A DNA stretch of 64,000 bases from Ctena decussata (Eukaryota; Mollusca; Bivalvia; Lucinida; Lucinidae): positions 20,897,928 through 20,961,927 of the forward strand of contig OZ022513.1 of the NCBI GenBank assembly GCA_963989385.1. The letters run 5' to 3'. The notes below the pieces were generated by a model. It ran no database searches. It worked only from the letters and a program-made list of their open reading frames with translations, and was not told where the DNA came from. A program made the translations under genes and the position numbers. Below, in pieces: positions 55,651 through 64,000 of this stretch; the stretch's first letter is position 1, and each line of letters opens with the position of its first letter.

Positions 55651-55879
55651 CAGCAAACATACATGTACCTTACCACTGCGCTTAGTTTTGGAAAGTTTAT
55701 TTAGTAACTTCATGGGTTTCCAGTATTTGCCAAGCGACAGAATCTTTGTGCATGTGGGGAGATTTCTCTCATTATTATGGCACAATCTATTTAATATTAT
55801 TTCATGATAAATTTGAAATGCTATGCATTTCTGTGGCTCTGTGTGAATTAAGATAATGCATCACGTGTGTTGCTTTTAT
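55651..55879. other. Spacer, nothing recognised
   Basis: No feature supported between the LINE tail and the next dispersed repeat. Confidence 0.4.
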
Positions 55880-56930
55880 TAACAAGAAGGCCAAGACGGC
55901 CTGAAGTGCTCACCCGAGCAAAAATGACAAACGTAAAACTAGGGTCATCATTTAAACCTGATGGTTTAAAACTGTCAAAATATGAGAGACATGGTTAAAG
56001 ATCAAAGACTGATCCATGTAGTCATTTAGTTGTCAGACTGCATTTATCAAATTTTGCATCAAAATCTTCTAGAATTTTCATTAACTCTTTTGTTTAATCA
56101 TTTTCCAAAAAAAACACAAGAAAGCAAAGTTGACATTGCTGTAAAAAGCCAGGGTCAACCCATGATCATCATTTTAAACAATTTTGGTAGAACTCCAGTA
56201 CTAAATGCTAAATACCAAGTTTCAAGGCAATCGGTCATTTGGTTCTGGAGAAGAGGACTTCTAAAAGCCCTTTACCATATATGGGTGTGGCCGCCATGTT
56301 GGTAATCTGCCCTGGACCGCTTAAACAAATATTTAAGTGTATTTTATTTTGGAAACCAAACTCCTGCATAAGGGCCGTATTGGACCCTGGGGCCACCATT
56401 TGAATAAACTTGATAAATGAACTTTAGGCAGTGTTACATATCCAATTTCAAACATCTGATCTAGCAGTTCTAGAAAAGAAGATTTTAATTGTATTTTAAT
56501 TTCCAAACTAAAACTCTCTGCATCAGGGCTGCATTGGACTCTGTGGCCACAATTTGAATAAACTTGCTAAATGACCATTAGGCAGTGCTACATACCAAAT
56601 TTCAAGCATCTGAGCCCAGCAGTTCTAGATAAGAAGATTTTTAAGTGTATTTCATTTTCGAACCTAAAACCCTATGCCTCAGGTCTTTTTGACCCTGGGA
56701 CCACCACTTGTACAAACCTGATACAGATCCACCAGGCAATGCTTCACATCTCAAATGTCAAGCATCTGAGTCTGGTGGTTCTAAAAATAACATTTTGAAT
56801 ATTTTTCTATGTATTTTTTTAGTTCAAACACAGGACCTCCGTTTGGAAGGGCCATTATGGACCCTGGGCCTCCATTTGAACATACGTTTTAGATGTTCAC
56901 CATACACCTTTCCTATAAATCGATAAAGTC
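55880..56930. repeat. Diverged copy of the 455-bp-type repeat
   Basis: Starts 'aaggccaagacggcctgaag' (short palindrome) and 'gctcacccgagc'. It then has units with 'aatcggtcatttggttctgg', 'gtgtggccgccatgttgg' and four short repeats containing 'accaaatttcaagcatctga' variants (56440-56770). No coding content. Confidence 0.7.
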
Positions 56931-59900
56931 GCGCACGAGTTATCTACCAAATCAGACTGTGATGTCATCTATAGGAGCATTTCACATATTTCAGTACAAC
57001 TGCAAGCACACATAAAGCAGACGTTTTGTAAATATGAGCTGCCAATTTTTTTTTGAAAGGCCAAATTAAAGTATACATTGCCCTGTTGTCATGTGACCTT
57101 TTTTATTCTTTTTATTCTAATATTATATTAAGAATCCTGAAGAGTCGCTCATGATTTTCATGACCCCATTTATCGGCGCCGTCTTTTAACACCCCGGCAA
57201 TACATTCAGGTTTATTTAATATAAATGAGCTGCAGTGGGTATTAATAAGTTTCGTAAATCTGTAAATGTATTTCCATTTTTCCGCCAGGTCAAACGTCAG
57301 CGCATTCAGATAGTAGATCTAATTACGCATTATTACCGGACATATTATAGCGCTGATATTTATGGGTTTCTTGTCCGATAGACAGATCGGAATTCTTAGA
57401 ATTTCATGTTAAATTCCCATAGGCTTTAAGTTGTAAAGCTTATTTTCAGACAAAGAAAGACCTAAATTTAGATGGAACAATACAGTTGCCTTAATCTTAA
57501 ACATTGAATGTTATTTCTTTTATATACGGAAAACCGGCTTTTATTTTGTCACACAATGAAGGTCAGTAGCCGACCCTAAATATGACGTCATAGATGTAGC
57601 AAGGGACTCGAACAAACTCTGAATTAAAGGAAAGGTGTATACAATGATTCATACCAAATTTCAAGCGTTCTGAAGAGAAGATTTTTAAACAAACCACACT
57701 ATTTCATACCATATGCAAGGGAATTTACCTGTAAGTCGTACAGGTAAAGACACCTGTCTGTAGTGTAAGTGCAGTTGTATCCCTTAGATTAGGGGACTGC
57801 GGCAGCCGTGACTGGACAGGTAGATCAAGGTAATCTACCCAATATCGGATATTGAAGCAACAGTAAAATTTATCAGTTCTGAAAAGCTCTATTCAACTTT
57901 GTTAACATCAGCTCGCTCTCTCTCCACCCCCACCCCCCCCCCCCCCGCCCCTTTTTTTCCCTAGCACCTTTTATTTATTCACATTTTTTTTAAATTAATT
58001 TATATGATTTTTCTTATTTCTATGAATTAGTATGATTAAATTATTGTTTACAGTAGTTATACTTTTAAAATTATGTGCGGTAGTATACACTGTTAACAAT
58101 AATAATAATAAGAAGAAGAAGAAGAAGAAAACTAATTTGCAATGAACTTATTATTTTCAATATAGAGCACCTTTGATGTCAATTTTTAATATATTATCTC
58201 CAGATTCTAGTGCGAAGTGACGTAGCTCCTTCTTCTTATTATTTTTATTATAATTATTATTATACCCCAAATACCGGGGAATAACTGACAACCGGTAAAA
58301 TTGCTGAAGCTAATCTTGAACTTGGAGTCATGTTGATTAATCGATAAACAAGAAAAATATATACGTACGGACGGCCAGTCCATCATTTGAAGATGTTTTC
58401 TTTCTTTCTTTTTTTTTATCGCCTCATTTTTTCAGTTTTCATCGAACTCACTGACATTTTTGTAATATATTGCCAAACTACAATTATGACATGATGATGG
58501 CAACAATGTGTGAACATGTAAGCTGGCGTAATAAATAATTACAACTGTGCATTCGAAAAACGTTTCAGACCTTATGCATATAAAACGTGTACGTTAATGC
58601 TTGTTCGGTGCGAAATAGCCTTTTTGTGCTAGTGTGCGGTAAAACCCATCATATATCTCACTCTTTCACTTACTCGAAAATCAAATGTGTTCATAGGGCA
58701 TCTGTGGTTTGAGCTTTTGATAATGAGCATCGTCGCGTAAAAATCTAAGTTACGACATGTGCAAACACTGAAGACGCAGATCAGCATACGCAAATTCGCA
58801 TTTCTGGTGGGCTTTCCTTTATTTTTTTTTCTTTCTTCTCAAAAATTAGTTATGAACCCTTAGAAATCTAAACACACTGCATTGAAAAGACTATGATACA
58901 TTCGCGCACATACGCAGGCTTATTTGAGCATTATAGGATGCGCTTCATAATCCAAGACCCTGTTATTTTTTCCAACAGAATGGATTTTATAGAAATTTGT
59001 TCAAAAAGAGTCAAGATTTTTTATTTTATTAATTTGTTCTATTTTTATTCATTTATTTATTTATTTATTTTCACGATGCTTATATTTTAAATAATTGATT
59101 TCATTCAGCAGTGGATGCAGTTAGAAATCAGTAGAAATTATGCAAGGGAATGTGAAATTTTGACACTTCTCACACTGTATATTGTATAATCAGTGATCCT
59201 TATCAGTTATGACACACTCGATCACCATAACATTTCAGACCCCCGGCAATATTTCACTATCAGATCAAATCAGTCGTAACACCTGCTTAGACTGTTCAGG
59301 GTATTCACATTCATTGTTTAGCGGTGCAGGTTGATTTAAAAACTCACTGTAGGCAATTTTTATGTGAACAGTAGATATTCAAACCAGCGTTCTCTCCTTT
59401 GCTTACTGATCAAAGCCTTCGGTTTTGCTGTTTGGGTGTGCAGGCTGATTTAAATACTCACTGCTGGCATAAATTAATATTTAAATCAGTTATCAATTTG
59501 TGAAATCTGATCAGGGTCTTAATTCCTGCTTTTTAAATTTCAACGATCGCAGACTTTTCAGGGTGAACTTAATGTAGTCGTCACTTCTATGTAGACTGAC
59601 CAGGGTTATCGTTTTTTGTAAATACTCAGATCAGCCGTAATACTGTTAAGAAATATCAGAGTTTTTTTTTTCGCTTTTAATGTCCAGGAATCGCTGCTGT
59701 TCATGTGAACCGAGAATACTCTGACAAGACTGCAATGGCTGAACTGAGTCTTCGGCGAGCGAATGTTGTAATGTACGAGTACTTATTTACATGTCCCTAT
59801 AGTCATCATCACTCTGTGTGTAAACCAGTGTCTTCGAGAATTTAATGGTTACTTTCAACACAGTTCAGTGCGGATCTACAGCAACACACTAAGCCTGGTC

Positions 59901-60057
59901 CAGTATAATCCGGCATTTCTAGCTATAATCTGTTTATAAGCATATTCTCTCTTCTCTTTTGCCATGATTATTGATTTCCCTTAGCCTGGTCCAATACCTG
60001 TATTTGAAGTCTTCTAGAAAGTCTTATTTCCGAGCAGCATGTTTCAATAAATGGAGG
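56931..60057. other. Unannotated stretch with simple repeats
   Basis: No exon, RNA gene or bounded element identified. Low-complexity tracts: C-run 57928-57952, (AAT)n/(AAG)n 58095-58128, and T-rich with (ATTT)n 59025-59070. Loose internal repetition around 59290-59650, for example 'gcaggttgatttaaa' and 'gcaggctgatttaaa' each followed by 'actcactg'. A small dyad 'taatctaccc/gggtagatt'-like pattern near 57825-57845 was not developed further. Confidence 0.4.
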
Positions 60058-60115
60058 ACCCCCGGTAGCCCAGCAGGTTAAGCGCTGGCCTGCTGATCTA
60101 GCGGTCCCGGGTTGA
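60058..60115 (+). mobile_element. tRNA-like SINE head fragment
   Basis: 'ccccggtagcccagcaggtt' (A-box region) is followed 30 bp later by 'cggtcccgggttgact' (B-box remnant). Only the head remains. Confidence 0.5.
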
Positions 60116-60505
60116 CTTTGTCATACCGATTGGAAAATAAATCCAGAGGAAACACAAAACAGTAAATTCCATTTAATTTTTCTGTGATAGATGAACAAAG
60201 TACAAACTGACCTTAAAATGAGCAAACTTAATAGTGCATCTTTCACAGTTGGTCAGTTACGATGAGAATGAAGCCAGTTAATGGCAATTAACTTACAAAG
60301 TGTTAAATTGGTATTAAACGATCATTATCGAAATACTTGCTTACCGACCTGTTAAGAAAGAAAGAAAAAAAAATGCAGATAATCTAGTCATTCATATATT
60401 TGTTTATCTAGAGTATTACACATTATATATATGGCAGTTTTGTTTGTTCGTTTTTTATTTATTGTCTTATTTTTAATTTTTATCTATTTATTTTTTTATT
60501 CATCT

Positions 60506-60529
60506 TTTTTTTTTTTTTTTTTTTTTTTG
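60506..60529. repeat. Homopolymer T run
   Basis: More than 20 consecutive T; it could be an inverted poly(A) tail of a lost retroelement. Confidence 0.85.
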
Positions 60530-61239
60530 CATTTCTTAACATTTTCTGTCTTTCTTGTACCGCCGGGTGATAATAAAAGCAATTTCATAGGCAACAAATA
60601 ACATTTCGCATACTCTGCCTGGCCCCGACGTTTAGTGCGACAGCAGGTTGGACTTAGAAATTTTACGCCTAAGGCTTCTGCAGTCGGAAGGCGTGTGGAA
60701 TGTATTTTAAAGTTAATAGGGAAGAATCTTAACGATGATGTATTTCGGAATTTTTTATATCTGTGGAAAGTATGCAATGCAAATTTTAAAAAAATATCAG
60801 GGGAAAAAGTTAAACTAGACACAGTAAAATAAGTTTTTACTGACAAAGTCTAGGAACACGCGTTTTGTCAATTTTTTATATACGCTAAATAGGAGGCGAT
60901 GAGCTTATTTTCCACTTCACCTGAAAAATGAAAGCACACACTTATTTTGTTGAAAATTACATCAACTTAAAGAGCGTAACATAAGCAATACGGTCATATC
61001 AGAATAAATTTTGGCACAATTTGTTAAAGAAATGATTTACGTTGTCCAAAATTGTTTTGACATTAATTTCTATACAAATTGAGTCATAGATTTCAACAGG
61101 TAAAGAGACATACGCATTATCGATATAGGTGTCACATCGTCGGGCTGGGATGAAACAAATGAAGAGATTAGTTTAACATGTATGTTTCTACTTAGTAAAC
61201 TTAGTAAAAGACTACTAGGCAATTCTACATACCAAAGCA
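60530..61239. other. Unannotated stretch
   Basis: Opposing ORFs at 60846-60496 and 60635-60832 overlap each other and include the homopolymer, so neither is convincing. Confidence 0.4.
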
Positions 61240-61470
61240 AAAAGATAGGCAATGATCAGGAATTAATACAAACAAATCCCACATTCCGCTCTCAAAACCA
61301 ATACGGAAAGAAGCACATACACACATAAATTGACACAAGTTTACGAAAGACACGCTCAGTAAACCGAATGAGCAGCTCTTTCCCAAACATATGGTCATTC
61401 AGCTACCCAAATAACAGCATCAACATCTATTTTTACTTATTTTAATTACAAAACAAAACAAAACAGAAGG
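61240..61470. repeat. Dispersed repeat, second copy
   Basis: Same as the segment at 46145-46400 inside the DNA transposon: 'aatgatcaggaattaatac', 'gtaaaccgaatgagcagctc', 'tttcccaaacatatggtcat'. Same orientation. Type not recognised. Confidence 0.7.
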
Positions 61471-62512
61471 CAGATTGGGCAGCAATACAGGCGACCAAAC
61501 CGCCAGAGACCATAGACAAGCGAACACAGCACAACACAGCATCAATGAACCGCAACAGAAGAACCGCCTTGGAACGGTCAGCAAACGATTACTGGGGGCT
61601 TAAACGTGTTTTACTTGGCCCAAACCTCGCCCTCTGCTTCTGCAGTGGTTTGAAACATTAAGTTAGCTGTTTGGTCCGCATGAAGGTTTCCTAACTCATA
61701 AATGAATCATCACCACAAACAAACAAATCAAGGATAAGGCCTATGATGAATCAGAGATGAGGACTCAAGGAAAAGAACGTATTGCGACACCAGGAGACCC
61801 CTGAGAAGTCAGGAAACACCACTGAAATACCGGAGCAAAAGAAAACTATCAGTTGAACCCCGAATAACCAAGCAACAGACAAGGCAAATTCCTAACCAAC
61901 TATATTAAGTAGCTTTATGTCGGGCCAATCATTGAGTTTGATGCCTGACCAACCGGCGAGCAATTAAAGAGGAAAGCAAAGATTTTAACCATGATTGGGC
62001 TAACCACTTAACATGCAGAGTGCAGCAGTACATTTATATTATATCCAATACATTTGTATTGAACGATTATTTTCTTGAACTGTTCAGAAAACTCAGACTT
62101 ACCTAAAATTCTTTTTTGAATTTATAGACTGTTGCAAAAGAATTTTTAATCCGACATTGAATTCACAAACCAATTAAAAGTGTCGGCGCGAAAGAGTTTT
62201 GAAAATGCTTTTCGAAGTTTATGGTATCTATAGCCATGTTGGAGAAGCTTAGCAGTTAAAATTATATTGCGGGCATTGAAATCAGTCACATGAAGTTTCA
62301 AGCATCTGGGCCTTGCGGTTCTGAGAAAGTAATTTTTTTATTATTTTTCTGTGCATTTCTACGATTCAAAGCTTGGAATCCCTGCTGCGTTGTCATTTTG
62401 AACCCTGTGGCCTACATTTGAAAACAAAACTTGGTAAAGGACTATCAGGCAATTCTACATACCAAATTTCAAGCATCTGAGCCCTGCGGTTCTGAAGTAA
62501 AAGATTTTTAGC
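61471..62512. other. Unannotated stretch, partly repeat
   Basis: 61471-62020 continues without recognisable coding sequence. From about 62290 there are two copies of 'caagcatctgrgcc.tgcggttct' (62299 and 62471), related to 56440-56770. No gene. Confidence 0.4.
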
Positions 62513-64000
62513 TCACCTGAGCCAACGGCTCTGGGGGAGCTTATAGGATGGTAAGGCTCCGTCGTCCGTCGTCCGTCCGTCCGTCCACAATTTCAAACGA
62601 CTTCTCCTCTGAAACCGCGGGGCCAATTGTAACCAAATTTCATATGTAGCCTCTAGGGGACTTAGGACCAAAAAGTTGTTCAAACGGCCCTGGTTACATG
62701 ACCAACATGACCGCAACGCCCATATATGGTAAAAACCTATAAAAATCTTCTTCTCCAGAACCAATAGGCTGATGGCCCTGAAACTTGATATGTAGCATTG
62801 GGTACGCGAGTACTACCAAGATTGTTCAAATTATGACCTTGGTTTGACCTTGACTTTTTACGGCAAGGTCAAATTTGCTTTCTGGTGCTTTTTTTTTGGG
62901 AAAACGCTAGAACATAAGATTTCTTGGAAATTGTTGAAGAGTTTGACCTGAAAATTGATATATACAGTCATCTTAAGGTGGTGATTTATGGTAAATGTAA
63001 AAATCTGCATAAAACCATAAAAAAGTAAGGTATCTCCCTGAGAGTTAGCAGACTTCTTATTTTTGTTGTTCTTTACAGTTTAGAATACAAAATAGACTTA
63101 CATGCTGCTTAAAAAAGTGGTTTTATAAGGAAAGATCAAAGGGTAGTTTTCTGCGCAATAATAAAAAAAAATAATATCGTTATTGAAAATTTACGTAGTA
63201 CTGAAGGTGCTTTATTGCATAATGAAGAGCGAGCTAGCAATTATTTATTCCAACTCTTTCTCAAATTGTAATGTAGACCAGATGAAAATGGTAGCTTTTT
63301 CTCAAATGTTCAACCATGTACAAGGTAATGTACACTTGATGCATTTATTAAATATAGGGTAGGCAAGCCTACCTATGTAACACCTACAGTATAACCAATA
63401 CATTACTTATATGATCACTGGTGTGTAGATGAAATTGTTCAACCTTGTTAAAATAGTCTCACCTGTCTCACCTGTGTGTTTTGACAAAAAATTTTGGACA
63501 CAGACCGCATCTTTTTTCATCTGCATAGCCTGATAATGTGTGAAAGAGTTTGAAAAAATAATTGCTAGGTCGCTCTCCATTATGCAACAAAGAACTCTCG
63601 GCACTAGGAATATTTTCAATAACAATATTAATTTTTCAGATTATTGCGCACAAAATTACCCTTTGATCTTTCCTCATAAAACACTTTTTAACATTAACAA
63701 ATGCTGCATTTTGGGAGTCTGAATTGTAAGAAACAACATAAAGAAGGCATATTCTAAGTTTTGGAAAGATCAGTGGTATTTTGGGTATTTTATGCAGATT
63801 TTTGTCTTTGTCCCAAATCAGTGATTATCACCACCTTAATGAGTACATGAGGACAAGGTCATTCTTTGACCTTTGACCCTGGTCTCTCGTATTGCGACAG
63901 TGTCACATCTCCTCAAAAGCCACTGGGCCAATTGTGACCATATTTCATGTAGAAGACTCTAGGAAGCAAGGGAATGAAAATTTGTTCAAACGGTCCTAGT
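62513..64000. repeat. Dispersed TIR repeat, truncated by the window edge
   Basis: Begins 'tagctcacctgagccaacgg' and 'ctctgggggagcttatagg', then (GTCC)n, then one unit of the 455-bp-type repeat. It is interrupted by a TTAA-flanked element at 62977-63835 and resumes 'tgagtacatgaggacaagg'. It continues past the end of the window. Confidence 0.8.
62977..63835. mobile_element. Foldback element with TTAA duplication, 859 bp
   Basis: TTAA at 62973-62976 and 63836-63839 flanks GGTGGTGATTTATGG... and ...GTGATTATCACCACC. Inverted similarity goes about 200 bp inward: 'aggaaagatcaaagggtag' at 63130 against 'taccctttgatctttcct' at 63660, and 'aaaatctgcataaaa' against 'ttttatgcagattttt'. The empty site is recognisable from 42012-42035 ('catcttaatgagtac'). 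TTAA suggests piggyBac-type transposition, but the ends do not start CCC, and a TA duplication (Tc1-type) would explain the junctions equally well. No transposase is present. Confidence 0.85.

Noticed and set aside
60496..60846. 116-codon minus-strand ORF
   Set aside because: Its N-terminal region has no domain, its C-terminus is a translated homopolymer, and an overlapping frame is open on the other strand.

Overview
The window looks like animal nuclear DNA, most likely from a mollusc and probably a bivalve. That assignment is an inference. It rests on AT-rich, intron-like sequence with isolated Ig and sushi exons bounded by GT/AG splice sites, several tRNA-derived SINE families, palindromic MITEs, Penelope, RTE-type and CR1/L2-type retroelements, and long tandem arrays whose ends are short inverted repeats of a kind common in bivalve genomes. 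Nothing prokaryotic is present: there is no operon and no Shine-Dalgarno-led ORF.

Host coding content is sparse. Four exons lie on the minus strand. In transcription order they are a sushi/CCP exon (52133-51963), a V-set-like Ig exon (29251-28946), an Ig exon (10781-10437) and an Ig exon (5965-5699). All four are symmetrical phase 1-1 cassettes with good splice sites and lengths divisible by three. The simplest reading is one large secreted or cell-surface Ig/CCP receptor gene spread over at least 46 kb, with its introns full of transposons. Signal-peptide, transmembrane and cytoplasmic exons were not identified with confidence.

The rest is a dense mobile-element landscape. 0-13 kb: SINEs, a palindromic MITE and mariner-type MITEs with TA duplications. 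13.9-16.4 kb: a tandem array of about 165-bp monomers. 17-28 kb: two copies of a 583-584 bp MITE family, a broken Crypton tyrosine recombinase bracketed by two foldback modules, an inverted-duplicated Tc1 element, and two blocks of an AGATATCT-rich tandem repeat. 30-42 kb: a Penelope remnant, a second tandem array with a 661-bp higher-order repeat, a full-length SINE, an RTE-type LINE pseudogene and a third array of about 455-bp units.

42.2-48.1 kb holds the most striking structure. It is a 5.9-kb DNA transposon with about 550-bp terminal inverted repeats. It encodes a THAP-like plus DDE transposase followed in the same frame by a SWIM zinc finger. It is invaded by a LINE tail, which is in turn invaded by a 423-bp TRIM retrotransposon whose LTRs contain a tRNA-Lys-like sequence with a B box and a T-run. 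That TRIM is the best candidate for something not well described. 49-64 kb: solo relatives of the long TIR, another palindromic MITE, a 899-bp mariner MITE, a CR1/L2-like LINE 3' end and a TTAA-flanked foldback element.
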